A stretch of 64,000 nt of DNA from Alphaproteobacteria bacterium (GCA_030428355.1 JAUIBL010000004.1:62001-126000), one strand, 5' to 3'; positions 29,115 through 39,552 are shown, counted from the first letter of the stretch. Numbers and translations are program-made. Notes: generated by a model from the letters alone, not told the origin.

Positions 29115-29750
29115 TCAGCGCGTTGCAATTGTCAGCTCGAACTGACAGACGGCATGACCGGGCATCGCGCAACAGGCCGTTTCCCGGCAGCGCACCCGCG
29201 GATGCACCAAGGTTCGGTAGAGGTGTTCGAAAACCGCAGCATGCCAGTGGCAGAGCGGCACATCGCTGTGTTCGCCCTGCACGATGGGATTGTGCGCAAT
29301 TTCGAACAACCACGGTGTCCGCGCCGTAAAGACGCCCGATCCGGCAAAGGTCCAGGCGTGTTTGCCGATGGCTGCTGTCAAGGCGCGCGCCGCCAGCGGC
29401 GCGGGCAAGAGGCGCAGAAGGGCCTGCACCGGCTTGGGGATGCGATGCGCAAGGATGTACTCGGCCGTCCCCCGCCCGGCGCGAGCGGCAAGTTCGGCCG
29501 CCATCTCGGGCTCATCCCGGCGCAACACCTGATGCAGCCGCGCGGCATCGCCTTCGGGGATCATCTGGGTGCCGTCGGGCACCTCGAACACCCCCGCCTC
29601 GGCCAGCATCTGCACCACCCGCGCCTCGCCGCCGATCCGTTCGATCTGCGGCAGAAGCTGCAGGATGGCGTTGGGCCCGATCAGCGCGCCGTGATGGCCG
29701 GTTGCGCGGGCATCCTCAGACGTCCTCCATTTGCTGCGATCCGCCTCCAC
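29115..29750 (-). CDS. bchJ: Bacteriochlorophyll biosynthesis protein BchJ (4-vinyl reductase domain)
   Basis: A 211-aa protein with the V4R domain. Segments: [38 protein letters not shown], and a C-terminal HNPIVQGE... [20 protein letters not shown] with a Cys-rich cluster typical of V4R proteins. It was assigned to 8-vinyl reduction or substrate handling in bacteriochlorophyll synthesis; its exact role remains debated. The only in-frame ATG (29750) overlaps bchE by 35 bases, pointing to coupled translation. A shorter ATG at about 29711 is in another frame and soon stops. Confidence 0.85.
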   Translation of the reverse strand: MEADRSKWRTSEDARATGHHGALIGPNAILQLLPQIERIGGEARVVQMLAEAGVFEVPDGTQMIPEGDAARLHQVLRRDEPEMAAELAARAGRGTAEYILAHRIPKPVQALLRLLPAPLAARALTAAIGKHAWTFAGSGVFTARTPWLFEIAHNPIVQGEHSDVPLCHWHAAVFEHLYRTLVHPRVRCRETACCAMPGHAVCQFELTIATR

Positions 29751-31380
29751 AGGCCTTGATCTCGGCCCCGTTGGGCAGTTTGAAGTCCTGCGTGCGTTCG
29801 GCCGAGCGTTCCTTCATCTGCGCCTTGACCGCCTCGCGGCGTTCCTTGGCGGCCGCGGCCTTGTCGGCGGAGGCCTCCCAATCCTCCATCTGCGCCTCGG
29901 CGATGGTGCGGCTGTCGTCGAAATGAAAGTCGAGCTTGTTCTTCGATTGCGGCCCGGTGTAGCCCACCTTGCCCAGATCGTAGAACGTGCGGCCCACACC
30001 CGCCTTGAGGAAGGCATAGAGACAGCCCAGCAGGTACCGCCGCCGGAACCCGGTGCCGCGCCACGGATAGTGGAACAGCGCCTTTTTCATGTAGAACCGG
30101 CGGTAGTTGTTCATCACGCCATCGAGCAATTCCCCTCGCTCCATCGCGGCTGGTTTCATGATGGGTGTCACAAAGTTATAGCGACTGAAATCAAAGACTT
30201 CGACCTGGTCCTTCAACTCCTGAAACAAGGGCGTAAAGGGCCACGGTGTGTACATCGACCAGTTGGCGAGATCCGGCTGCCAGTCCCACGCCATCTGGTA
30301 GGTCTCTTCCAGCGTTTCCGGCGTTTCGTTGTCCAGCCCCACGATGAACTGCGCCTCGACCAGGATGTCGGCCTCGCGCAGCAAGCGGATCGCGGTCTTG
30401 TTCTCGTCGACCTTGGTTTCCTTGTTGAAGATGTCGAGCTTCATCTGCGCGGCGGCCTCGGTGCCAAGCGACACGTGCACCAGCCCCGCCTTGCGGTAGA
30501 ACTTGAGCAGATCGCGGTCGCGGTAGATGTCGGTCACGCGGGTGTTGATGCCCCATTTGACCCGGTCCGGCAGGCCCCGGTCGATCAGCTCCTGACAGAA
30601 GGCGACGAATTTCTTCTTGTTGATGGTGGGTTCCTCGTCGGCAAGGATGAAAAAGCCGACGCCGTGATTTTCGACCAGATCCTCGATCTCGTCGACCACG
30701 TCCTTGGGATCGCGCACGCGGTAGTCGCGCCAGAATTTCCATTGCGAACAGAAGGAACAGGTGAACGGACAGCCGCGCGCAAGGTTGGGAATCGCCACGC
30801 GCGTCCCCAGCGGGATGTAGATGTATTTCGACCACTCCAGAACGGTCCAGTCGGGTTTGATCTTGGACAGGTCCTTGACCGTGCTCGCCGCCGGGGTCGC
30901 GACGATCTGATCGCCCTCCATGAAGGCCAGACCCTTGATCTTGTGCTTGTCCGCAGGCCAGCGCCCGTCTTCGATGGCAAGCATCAGTTCGGTGCAGATC
31001 TCTTCACCTTCGCCGCGCACGATCACGTCGACCCAGGGCGCTTCGGACAGGACCTGCTTGTACATGAAGGTGGCATGAACCCCACCCAGCATCCGCACGG
31101 CGTTGGGCACCACCTCGCTCGCAACCTTGAGCACGTCCTCGGCGCGGTAGATCGACGGGGTGATCGCGGTCACACCCACGACGTCGGGGTCCAGCTCTTC
31201 CATGCGCTTGGCGAGATCGGCATCCGACACGTTGTCGGTCATGGCGTCGATGAAATGGATGTCGTCAAATCCCGCCTGCCGCAGATGGCCCGACAGATAC
31301 GCCACCCAGGCCGGCGGCCAGGTGCCCGCGATCTCGGCCCCGCCGGAGCGGTAGTTGGGATGGACAAACAAAATGCGCAT
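29716..31380 (-). CDS. bchE: Anaerobic Mg-protoporphyrin IX monomethyl ester oxidative cyclase
   Basis: A 554-aa cobalamin-binding radical SAM enzyme that forms the isocyclic ring of bacteriochlorophyll without oxygen. The N-terminal B12-binding domain starts [19 protein letters not shown]; the radical SAM cluster motif is [10 protein letters not shown] (Cys at about 204, 208 and 211). Start ATG 31380 is the family start. Two PpsR-type palindromes and one FNR-type site lie upstream, consistent with oxygen/light control. No other photosynthesis genes occur in the window apart from bchJ. Confidence 0.95.
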   Translation of the reverse strand: MRILFVHPNYRSGGAEIAGTWPPAWVAYLSGHLRQAGFDDIHFIDAMTDNVSDADLAKRMEELDPDVVGVTAITPSIYRAEDVLKVASEVVPNAVRMLGGVHATFMYKQVLSEAPWVDVIVRGEGEEICTELMLAIEDGRWPADKHKIKGLAFMEGDQIVATPAASTVKDLSKIKPDWTVLEWSKYIYIPLGTRVAIPNLARGCPFTCSFCSQWKFWRDYRVRDPKDVVDEIEDLVENHGVGFFILADEEPTINKKKFVAFCQELIDRGLPDRVKWGINTRVTDIYRDRDLLKFYRKAGLVHVSLGTEAAAQMKLDIFNKETKVDENKTAIRLLREADILVEAQFIVGLDNETPETLEETYQMAWDWQPDLANWSMYTPWPFTPLFQELKDQVEVFDFSRYNFVTPIMKPAAMERGELLDGVMNNYRRFYMKKALFHYPWRGTGFRRRYLLGCLYAFLKAGVGRTFYDLGKVGYTGPQSKNKLDFHFDDSRTIAEAQMEDWEASADKAAAAKERREAVKAQMKERSAERTQDFKLPNGAEIKACGGGSQQMEDV

Positions 31381-31398
31381 GGCGACTCTCCCCGTGTG

Positions 31399-31416
31399 TG
31401 TAAACTTATCCTGACA
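31399..31416 (-). promoter_or_regulatory. PpsR/CrtJ-type site 1 upstream of bchE
   Basis: TGT-N12-ACA (TGT at 31399-31401, ACA at 31414-31416), the classical PpsR/CrtJ repressor palindrome of purple bacteria, 19 bases upstream of the bchE ATG. Confidence 0.8.
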
Positions 31417-31423
31417 GTTTATT

Positions 31424-31441
31424 TGTCCGCTTTGATTGACA
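31424..31441 (-). promoter_or_regulatory. PpsR/CrtJ-type site 2 upstream of bchE
   Basis: A second TGT-N12-ACA (TGT 31424-31426, ACA 31439-31441), seven bases from site 1. Closely spaced pairs bind PpsR/CrtJ cooperatively. It partly overlaps the FNR-type site. Confidence 0.8.
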
Positions 31442-31449
31442 TAGATCAA
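31436..31449 (-). promoter_or_regulatory. FNR-type site upstream of bchE
   Basis: TTGAC-ATAG-ATCAA differs from the FNR/FnrL consensus TTGAT-N4-ATCAA at one position. FnrL activation fits an oxygen-independent cyclase gene. Confidence 0.78.
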
Positions 31450-31519
31450 AATGCCCTGACCTCTTTTCCGCAGCGCCCGCTGTGCTAGCCTTGGCCCGAA
31501 CAAGGAGGGAGGTTCTCAG

Positions 31520-32212
31520 ATGAACATCATATGGCTTGGGCACGGATCGTTCCGGATCGAGATCGGGGATCAGGTGCTGCTGATCGACCCGTGGCTCAAC
31601 GGCAATCCGATGATGGAGGGACAGGACAAGGACGCAGCGATTGCGGGCGCGACACATATCCTTGTGACCCACGGGCATTTTGACCACACGACGGATGTCG
31701 TGGACATCTCCGGAAAAACCGGCGCGCCGGTGTCGGGCATGGTGGAACTTGCGCAGGCGCTGCATGGCATGGGGGCTGTGGAAGGCCATGCCTTCAACAA
31801 GGGCGGCACGATCACGCTGGGCAACGTGGCGGTGACGCTGGTGCCGGCGTCCCATTCCTCGTCGATGCAGGTCGACGGCGAAAAACGCTACATGGGCATG
31901 GAAACGGGCTTCATCCTGCGCGGCGATGGCAAGACGCTCTATTTCTCGGGCGATACGTCGATCATGGCCGACATGGACTGGATCGGGGATTATTACAAAC
32001 CGGATATCGGCATTCTGTCAGCGGGTGGCTACTACACCATGGACATGGCCGGCGTGGCTTACGCAGCGAAGCGGTATTTCAACTTCACGACGCTGATCCC
32101 CTGCCACTACCGGACGTTCCCGGCGCTGGAGCAATCTGCCGAAGGGCTGATCCGCGCGCTTCCGGAAGTCGATGTGATCGAGCCGCAGGTGATGCAGGCG
32201 ATCACGGTCTGA
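31520..32212 (+). CDS. UPF0173 metal-dependent hydrolase (metallo-beta-lactamase fold)
   Basis: A 230-aa MBL-fold protein. MNIIWLGHGSFRIEI is the family N-terminus; THGHFDHTTD is the metal-binding HxHxDH motif at about residues 57-66, with later ligands in PASHSSS and SGDTSIMAD. The family (YtkL/UPF0173) is widespread but has no settled substrate. It is divergent from bchE across the PpsR/FNR sites and ends at a triple hairpin before metY. Confidence 0.9.
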   Translation: MNIIWLGHGSFRIEIGDQVLLIDPWLNGNPMMEGQDKDAAIAGATHILVTHGHFDHTTDVVDISGKTGAPVSGMVELAQALHGMGAVEGHAFNKGGTITLGNVAVTLVPASHSSSMQVDGEKRYMGMETGFILRGDGKTLYFSGDTSIMADMDWIGDYYKPDIGILSAGGYYTMDMAGVAYAAKRYFNFTTLIPCHYRTFPALEQSAEGLIRALPEVDVIEPQVMQAITV

Positions 32213-32221
32213 ACTGGCGAC

Positions 32222-32284
32222 AAGCCCGTTCGAACGGGCTTGCCGCATTTTTCAGAATGCGGGAAAGGCCCTTCGAAGGGCCTT
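32222..32284. terminator. Three tandem hairpins between convergent UPF0173 gene and metY
   Basis: 32222-32241 is a perfect 20-bp palindrome AAGCCCGTTCGAACGGGCTT; 32243-32262 pairs CCGCATT with AATGCGG around TTTCAG; 32265-32284 is another perfect 20-bp palindrome AAGGCCCTTCGAAGGGCCTT, ending five bases from the metY stop. The first, followed by GCCGCATTTTT, fits a rightward terminator; the third could serve metY. Confidence 0.78.
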
Positions 32285-32289
32285 CCGCC

Positions 32290-33579
32290 TTACTTGGCCG
32301 CGTTCAGCGCCTGGTTCAGATCCGCGATCAGGTCCGCCGGGTCTTCGATCCCGATGGAAATCCGCACCACGCTCGGACCCGCACCCGCCGCTTCCTGCTG
32401 CTCGGGAGTCAATTGCCGGTGTGTGGTCGAGGCCGAATGGATCACGAGGCTGCGCGTGTCGCCAAGGTTCGCCACGTGGCTGAAGATCTGCAGGGCATCG
32501 ACAAACTTGATGCAGGACTCGTACCCGCCCTTCAACCGCACCGTGAAGAGGCCGCCCGCCCCGTTCGGGCAAATCCGTGCCACACGGTCGTTATAGGGCG
32601 AGGACGGCAGACCGGCATAGGTTACGGCCTCGACCGCGTCTTGCGTCTCCAGCCAGCTTGCCACTTCCATCGCGTTCGCGACATGCTTCTGCATGCGCAG
32701 GGACAGGGTCTCGATCCCCATCAGCGTGTAATGCGCCGCCTGCGGGTTCAGCGTCATGCCCAGATCGCGCAGACCGATGGCGATGCCGTGGAAGGTAAAG
32801 GCGAGCGGACCGAAGGTCTCGTGGAACTTGAGGCCGTGATAGGCGGGCTCGGGCGCGCTCAGCGACGGGAACTTGTCATTGGCGGACCAGTCGAACTTGC
32901 CGCTGTCCACCACGACACCACCGGTCACGGTGCCATTGCCCGTGAGGTACTTGGTCATCGAGTGCACGACCAATGTCGCGCCATGTTCGATCGGGCGGCA
33001 GAGGTACGGCGTGGCCGAGGTGTTGTCCACGATGAGCGGGATACCGGCCGCGTCAGAGATGGCCGAGATTGCGTCGAGATCGGTGATGTAGCCACCGGGG
33101 TTGGCGATGGATTCGCAGAACACCGCGCGGGTGTCGTCGTTGATCGCGGCCTTGACCGCGTCGAGATCGTCGAAATCGACAAAGGTCGCCGACCAGCCGA
33201 AGCGTTTGATCGTCTGGCTGAACTGCGTGATCGTGCCGCCATAAAGACGTGTCGAGGCGACGATGTTCTTGCCCGGCCCCATCAGCGGGAAGAGCGCCAT
33301 GATCTGCGCCGCGTGGCCCGAGGAACAGCAGACCGCGCCGACACCGCCCTCCAGCGTCGCCATGCGTTCCTGCAACGCGGCCACGGTCGGGTTGGTCAGG
33401 CGGGAATAGATGTAGCCCACTTCCTGCAGGTTGAAGAGCGCCGCCGCGTGATCGGCATCCCGGAACACGTAAGCGGTCGTCTGGTAGATCGGCACCTGCC
33501 GCGCGCCGGTGGCCGGATCGGGCCGTGCGCCGGCATGGATTTGAAGCGTGTCGAAACCGTAGCTCGGTCCGTCTGTCAT
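32290..33579 (-). CDS. metY: O-acetylhomoserine aminocarboxypropyltransferase (sulfhydrylase)
   Basis: A 429-aa PLP enzyme of the Cys/Met metabolism family that makes homocysteine (or methionine) from O-acetylhomoserine and sulfide (or methanethiol). Start ATG 33579 gives MTDGPSYGFDTLQIHAG, the family N-terminus. The PLP Lys is in VHSMTKYLTGNGTVTGG; CCSSGHAAQIMA binds the PLP phosphate. The long upstream reading is not coding. No SAM-II or SAM/SAH riboswitch could be matched in the 225-base leader. The GGAGAG site precedes the start. Confidence 0.94.
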   Translation of the reverse strand: MTDGPSYGFDTLQIHAGARPDPATGARQVPIYQTTAYVFRDADHAAALFNLQEVGYIYSRLTNPTVAALQERMATLEGGVGAVCCSSGHAAQIMALFPLMGPGKNIVASTRLYGGTITQFSQTIKRFGWSATFVDFDDLDAVKAAINDDTRAVFCESIANPGGYITDLDAISAISDAAGIPLIVDNTSATPYLCRPIEHGATLVVHSMTKYLTGNGTVTGGVVVDSGKFDWSANDKFPSLSAPEPAYHGLKFHETFGPLAFTFHGIAIGLRDLGMTLNPQAAHYTLMGIETLSLRMQKHVANAMEVASWLETQDAVEAVTYAGLPSSPYNDRVARICPNGAGGLFTVRLKGGYESCIKFVDALQIFSHVANLGDTRSLVIHSASTTHRQLTPEQQEAAGAGPSVVRISIGIEDPADLIADLNQALNAAK

Positions 33580-33804
33580 GGTTCTCTCCCCTTGGAACTG
33601 ATTGGTTGCGCACAGGATTAGGGCAACACCGTGCGGCTCACAACTGTTGGGTTGCGCGAAAGGACAATGGCCCGGCATGTGGCGAAGGATCGAAGAACGG
33701 CGTTTCGATTTCCGACGCTGGTGCAAAACTCTGTCCCGCGACCTTGCAGAGCAGGCGCATTCTGCGACACAAGGAAGGTCAACCAGACAGGAGCCCGCCC
33801 CGCC

Positions 33805-34794
33805 ATGACGCTTCCCCCCTCCATGACCGCTGTCGAGATCACCACCCATGGCGGACCCGAGGTCCTGCAGCCCGTGACCGTTCCCGTGCCGACACCCAAG
33901 GCGGGGGAAATCCTAATCAAGGTCGCCTATGCCGGGGTCAATCGCCCCGACGCCTTGCAACGCGCGGGGCTCTATAACCCGCCGCCCGATGCCTCGGCCC
34001 TGCCCGGGCTAGAGGCCGCTGGAACCGTGGCGGCGGTTGGCCACGGTGTTGCGCGCTGGAGCGTGGGTGATGCGGTGACTGCCCTGCTGCCCGGTGGCGG
34101 CTATGCGGAGTATGTCACCACCCATGCCGATCACGCCCTGCCGGTGCCCGAGGGCATGCCGATGGATCAGGCGGCCGCCCTCTGCGAGACGTTCTTTACC
34201 GTTTGGTCAAATGTGTTCCGGCGCGGTGGCCTGCAGGCCGGAGAGCGGTTTCTTGTGCATGGCGGATCGAGCGGCATCGGCACGACGGCGATCCAACTGG
34301 CGCATTTGCGCGGCGCGCGGGTGTTCACCACCGCCGGGTCGGCGGACAAGTGCAACGCCTGTCTGGCGCTGGGGGCCGAGGCCGCTTGGAACTACCGAGA
34401 GGTGGATTTCGTCGATGTGATGCGCGCGATGGGCGGTGCGGATGTGATCCTCGACATGGTGGGCGGGGATTACCTGCCGCGCAACGTCAAGGCGCTGGCC
34501 GATGATGGGCGGCTGGTGCAGATCGCGTTCCTGCAAGGCCCGAAGGTCGAGATGAATTTCACCCAGATGATGACCCGGCGGCTGACCCTCACAGGATCGA
34601 CCCTGCGGCCCCAGTCCGTTGCCGCCAAGGCCGCCATTGCACGCGATCTGGAGGCCGAGGTCTGGCCGCATCTGGCCTCAGGCCGCATCGCCCCGGTGAT
34701 GGACAGCGAATTTGCGCTGGCGGATGCGGCACAAGCCCATGCGCGGATGGAAGGGTCGACCCATATCGGGAAGATCGTGCTGAAGGTCGGCTGA
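33805..34794 (+). CDS. NAD(P)H quinone oxidoreductase, PIG3/zeta-crystallin type
   Basis: A 329-aa medium-chain dehydrogenase without zinc ligands. GVNRPDALQRAGLYNPPP and LPGLEAAGTV mark the quinone oxidoreductase (PIG3-like) branch; the nucleotide-binding motif is VHGGSSGIGTTAIQLA at about residues 146-161. It reduces quinones or enals with NADPH. Start ATG 33805 has AGGAG nine bases upstream; MTAVEIT at 33823 is a shorter alternative. Confidence 0.88.
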   Translation: MTLPPSMTAVEITTHGGPEVLQPVTVPVPTPKAGEILIKVAYAGVNRPDALQRAGLYNPPPDASALPGLEAAGTVAAVGHGVARWSVGDAVTALLPGGGYAEYVTTHADHALPVPEGMPMDQAAALCETFFTVWSNVFRRGGLQAGERFLVHGGSSGIGTTAIQLAHLRGARVFTTAGSADKCNACLALGAEAAWNYREVDFVDVMRAMGGADVILDMVGGDYLPRNVKALADDGRLVQIAFLQGPKVEMNFTQMMTRRLTLTGSTLRPQSVAAKAAIARDLEAEVWPHLASGRIAPVMDSEFALADAAQAHARMEGSTHIGKIVLKVG

Positions 34795-34817
34795 CGCAAA
34801 ATCGGGTCGAAGACACA

Positions 34818-34847
34818 AAAACGCCCCGGCGCCGACCGGGGCGTTTT
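34818..34847. terminator. Bidirectional intrinsic terminator
   Basis: AAAACGCCCCGG pairs with CCGGGGCGTTTT around CGCCGA, giving T-tails in both directions. It serves the rightward quinone oxidoreductase and the leftward pmpAB pair. Confidence 0.9.
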
Positions 34848-34868
34848 CTGTTCAGGTCGTGGCACGGA

Positions 34869-35462
34869 TCACTCCGCAGGCACTTCCACCGGTTGGCGTT
34901 CACCAACAAGGCTGTCGGGCAGGACGAAGGCGACGAGCACGAAAACCGCGCCCAGAACGATGCCCAGAAGATCCCCCGACATCGCCATCAGCCCGTCATA
35001 GGACGCGCCGGGCACCGACCCCAAGGTCACCTTGCCGCCCGCTAGATCGTCGAGCAGGCCAGACGCTTTCCACGCCGGATAGGTCGCCATATACGCCGCT
35101 GCCCCAAACAAACCGCCCGCGATGAAGAAAAGCGCATCCTTGCGCCCGGAGGCCGCCGCACAGACACCAGTGCCCGGGCAATAGCCCGACGCCGCCCAGC
35201 CTGCGCCCAGCATGAGACCACCGATGAAAACGCCGACATAGGCCGCCTTGACCGACATGTGGCCCACATCGACAAGACCCAGCATCTGTCCCCCGAACAT
35301 CAGGATCGACCCCGTACCGATGGCCAGGAGAATGGTCTTCATCAGGTGCAGTCGCCGCAGCGTCAGCATGCCGCCGATCCAATTGGGGTTGGTGGCTCCG
35401 ATCCGGTCCAGAACAGCTCCGAAGGCCGCACCGATCACGATAGCAAGAAGAATGGAGGTCAT
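34869..35462 (-). CDS. YeeE/YedE half-transporter, PmpB-like (DUF6691)
   Basis: A 197-aa membrane protein, about five helices, with ASGYCPGTGVCAAASG (about residues 91-106), the Cys-containing channel motif of the second half of a split YeeE/YedE transporter. It pairs with the neighbouring 182-aa half, three bases away, as in PmpA/PmpB and related pairs. Such pairs move sulfur compounds (sulfide-derived or thiosulfate-like) and are usually controlled by sulfide/persulfide sensors. Confidence 0.87.
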   Translation of the reverse strand: MTSILLAIVIGAAFGAVLDRIGATNPNWIGGMLTLRRLHLMKTILLAIGTGSILMFGGQMLGLVDVGHMSVKAAYVGVFIGGLMLGAGWAASGYCPGTGVCAAASGRKDALFFIAGGLFGAAAYMATYPAWKASGLLDDLAGGKVTLGSVPGASYDGLMAMSGDLLGIVLGAVFVLVAFVLPDSLVGERQPVEVPAE

Positions 35463-35465
35463 GGC

Positions 35466-36014
35466 TCAGCCCCTTTTGTACATCAGCATGGCGGTGGGAA
35501 TGGCAGCCGCAAAAGCGCCAGCGGCAAAGATGTAGCCCGACAGCGCGGTCTGCATCATGCCGGACATCATGTGCCCCGAAGTGCAGCCTCCTGCCAGTCG
35601 CGCACCGTACAGGACGATGAACCCGCCCAGAAAGGCCACAGCGTAACGCATGACCGGCGTGTCGCCGAAATTGGCGCGCCAGATTTCGGGGGCGGCCCGT
35701 TCTGCGGCGTCGATGCCGCCTCTAAGCCGTGCGGACAGGAAGGCACCAAGCGCCATCGCCAGAACGAAAACGAAGCTGTAGTTCAACGGGTTGGCGGCGT
35801 TCTTGGCGTAGCTGCCATTCGACTTGGCCATGTAGGCGTTGGTCGAGGTGTAGGCGTCGTCAGTCTTGGTGATGAAATCGGGGGAGACCAAATCCGCGAC
35901 CACGCCGTTCAGGATGACGAATTGCGTCGACACCCCGATGGGTTTGACCAGCAGCACGGCGGCGAAAAACACCAGCCCGAGCAGCAGTCCTCCGAGTTTC
36001 CAGTTGAGTACCAT
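35466..36014 (-). CDS. YeeE/YedE half-transporter, PmpA-like
   Basis: A 182-aa membrane protein with ARLAGGCTSGHMMSGMMQ (about residues 136-153), the Cys motif of the first half of a split YeeE/YedE transporter. Start ATG 36014 is preceded by a strong AAGGAG; the upstream extension would read through the operator. The promoter region carries an FNR-type site flanked by two ATTC-N8-GAAT palindromes, so expression should respond to oxygen and to sulfide/persulfide. Confidence 0.88.
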   Translation of the reverse strand: MVLNWKLGGLLLGLVFFAAVLLVKPIGVSTQFVILNGVVADLVSPDFITKTDDAYTSTNAYMAKSNGSYAKNAANPLNYSFVFVLAMALGAFLSARLRGGIDAAERAAPEIWRANFGDTPVMRYAVAFLGGFIVLYGARLAGGCTSGHMMSGMMQTALSGYIFAAGAFAAAIPTAMLMYKRG

Positions 36015-36029
36015 CTTTTGCGCTCCTTC

Positions 36030-36049
36030 ATATTCTCGATCCGGAATAT
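36030..36049 (-). promoter_or_regulatory. SqrR/BigR-type operator 1 of pmpAB
   Basis: Inverted repeat ATATTC-N8-GAATAT just upstream of the ribosome site. ATTC-N8-GAAT is the reported core for the ArsR-family persulfide sensor SqrR. If FNR acts from -41.5, this operator overlaps the -10/+1 region, fitting repression. Confidence 0.75.
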
Positions 36050-36070
36050 CAAAGGAGTGCAACTGAGGAC

Positions 36071-36084
36071 TTGATCTGCATCAA
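36071..36084 (-). promoter_or_regulatory. Perfect FNR-type site of pmpAB
   Basis: TTGAT-CTGC-ATCAA matches the FNR/FnrL consensus exactly. It is centred 38 bases upstream of the centre of operator 1. Confidence 0.8.
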
Positions 36085-36088
36085 TTAC

Positions 36089-36104
36089 ATTCTGAAAACA
36101 GAAT
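36089..36104 (-). promoter_or_regulatory. SqrR/BigR-type operator 2 of pmpAB
   Basis: A second ATTC-N8-GAAT (ATTC 36089-36092, GAAT 36101-36104), 57 bases from the equivalent position in operator 1 and on the other side of the FNR site. Confidence 0.68.
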
Positions 36105-36124
36105 TTGATCGCAAGATGTCTTCG

Positions 36125-37615
<1,491 letters not shown>

Positions 37616-37647
37616 GTGCGGCGGGCCTCCCTTTGTCTTTTGTCAAA

Positions 37648-37746
37648 GGACCACCCGATGTCACCGGGTGGTCCGAGTGTGTCCCGTCTTCACCGGGCTT
37701 GCCTCGGTGATCTCTACGCTCAGAGGTCCTCGGGTCAAGCCCGAGG
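37648..37746. repeat. Palindromic element between glpV and glpK (copy 1)
   Basis: A 10-bp-stem hairpin (GGACCACCCG/CGGGTGGTCC, 37648-37674), then TCACCGGG...CGGTGA (about 37690-37709), then CCTCGGGTCAAGCCCGAGG (37728-37746) followed by ACGACG. The last two parts recur, in the same order, at 40847-40903. Confidence 0.85.
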
Positions 37747-37763
37747 ACGACGTGGTATCAGGC

Positions 37764-39476
37764 TTACTGCCAGGACTTGATCAGCTCGTCATAGGCGATG
37801 GTCTGCGGTTCCTCGTCCTCGTTCTCGAGTTTGGGGAACGGGGCACCCGGCTGGGCGAACCAGTATTCGGCATCGCTTTCTTCGTTCAGCTTCGGACCCA
37901 GATCGCCCTGCACACCTGCCCGCTCGAGACGCTGCATCACGTCTTCCTGGGCTTCGCAGAGCGCATCAAGGGCTTCCTGTACAGTCTTCTGACCGGACAT
38001 GGCATCGCCGATGTTCTGCCACCAGAGCTGCGCCAGACGCGGATAGTCGGGCACGTTGGTGCCTGTGGGCGACCATGCCACGCGGGCCGGGGAACGGTAG
38101 AATTCGACGAGGCCGCCAAGACGCGGTGCGCGCTCGGTGAAGCTGTCGTGCTGCACGGTGGACTCACGGATGAAGGTCAGACCCACGTGGGATTTCTTCA
38201 CGTCCACCGTCTTGGATGTGACGAACTGGGCATAGAGCCACGCGGCCTGCGCCCGGTCCACCGGGGTCGATTGCATCAGCGTCCAGCTACCCGCGTCCTG
38301 GTAGCCGACCTTCTGGCCTTCTTTCCAGTAAACGCCATGCGGGCTGGGGGCCATGCGCCACTTGGGTGTGCCGTCCTCGTTCATCACCGGCAGGCCTTCC
38401 TTGACCGTGTCGGCGGTGAAGGCGGTGTACCAGAACATCTGCTGTGCGATGTTGCCCTGCGCCGGGATCGGACCCGCTTCGGAAAAGGTCATGCCTGCCG
38501 CCGCGGGGGGCGAGTACTTTTCAAGCCACTCGATCGCCTTGGTGACGGCATAGACCGCCGCAGGCGAGTTGGTCGCGCCGCCACGGGCGACACAGGAGCC
38601 GACCGGCTGCGAGTTCTCGTTCACGCGGATGCCCCATTCGTCGACCGGAAGACCGTTGGGTTCACCCACGTCGCCCATGCCGGCCATCGACATCCACGCG
38701 TCGGTGTAACGCCAGCCAAGGCTGGGGTCTTTCTTGCCGTAGTCCATGTTGCCGAAGACTTCGCCTTCGACACCCATATGGCTCAGGTCACGGCCGGTGA
38801 AGAATTCCGCGATGTCCTCGTAGGCGGACCAGTTCACAGGAACGCCAAGGTCATAGCCATAGGCCGCGCGGAAATCTTCCTGGTTCTTGGGATTGTTGAA
38901 CCAGTCGTAGCGGAACCAGTAGAGGTTCGCGAACTGCTGGGTCGGCATCTGGTAGACCTTGCCGTCCGGTCCGGTGGTGAAGCTGAGGCCGATGAAATCA
39001 TCGAGATCCAGCGTCGGGAGGGTCACATCCGCACCTTCGCCCGCGATCCAGTCGGTCAGGTTGCGCACCTGCTGGTACCGCCAGTGGGTGCCGATCAGGT
39101 CGGAGTCGTTGACATAGGCATCATAGATGTTCTCGCCCGACTGCATCTGCGTCTGCAGCTTTTCGACCACGTCACCTTCGCCGATCAGGTCATGGGTGAC
39201 CTTGATGCCGGTGATGGCGGTGAAGGCCGGTGCAAGCACCTGGCTTTCGTATTCATGCGTGGTGATCGTTTCGGACACGACCTTGATTTCCATGCCCTGG
39301 AACGGTGCCGCTGCATCGACGAAGAACTGCATCTCGGCTTCCTGCTCGGCGCGGGTGAGCGACGACAGATCGCCGATCTCGGCATCCAGGAACGCACGGG
39401 CGGCGTCCATGTCGGCAAAGGCCGGACCCGCAAGGATCAGCAATGCCGCTGTTGAGGATTTCAGGTTCAAGTTCAT
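37764..39476 (-). CDS. glpV: Glycerol ABC transporter substrate-binding protein
   Basis: A 570-aa periplasmic binding protein. Signal peptide MNLNLKSSTAALLILAGPAFA; GGAGG ribosome site. It is longer than typical sugar-binding proteins, as in the GlpV group of Rhizobium leguminosarum, where glpSTPQUV encodes a glycerol importer. Operon position (after the permeases and DUF2160 gene, before glpK) matches that system. Confidence 0.9.
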   Translation of the reverse strand: MNLNLKSSTAALLILAGPAFADMDAARAFLDAEIGDLSSLTRAEQEAEMQFFVDAAAPFQGMEIKVVSETITTHEYESQVLAPAFTAITGIKVTHDLIGEGDVVEKLQTQMQSGENIYDAYVNDSDLIGTHWRYQQVRNLTDWIAGEGADVTLPTLDLDDFIGLSFTTGPDGKVYQMPTQQFANLYWFRYDWFNNPKNQEDFRAAYGYDLGVPVNWSAYEDIAEFFTGRDLSHMGVEGEVFGNMDYGKKDPSLGWRYTDAWMSMAGMGDVGEPNGLPVDEWGIRVNENSQPVGSCVARGGATNSPAAVYAVTKAIEWLEKYSPPAAAGMTFSEAGPIPAQGNIAQQMFWYTAFTADTVKEGLPVMNEDGTPKWRMAPSPHGVYWKEGQKVGYQDAGSWTLMQSTPVDRAQAAWLYAQFVTSKTVDVKKSHVGLTFIRESTVQHDSFTERAPRLGGLVEFYRSPARVAWSPTGTNVPDYPRLAQLWWQNIGDAMSGQKTVQEALDALCEAQEDVMQRLERAGVQGDLGPKLNEESDAEYWFAQPGAPFPKLENEDEEPQTIAYDELIKSWQ

Positions 39477-39552
39477 AAGGTTCCTCCCTGTTGTTCAGAA
39501 CTTGGATTAAGAAAAAGCGCCCCCGCATCCGGGAACACACATGCGTCTTCCG

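Noticed and set aside
33580..33804. Possible SAM-II or SAM/SAH riboswitch upstream of metY
   Set aside because: The leader contains a GTTGC/GCAAC stem and a repeated GGTTGCGC, but I could not match the conserved bases of any SAM riboswitch class.
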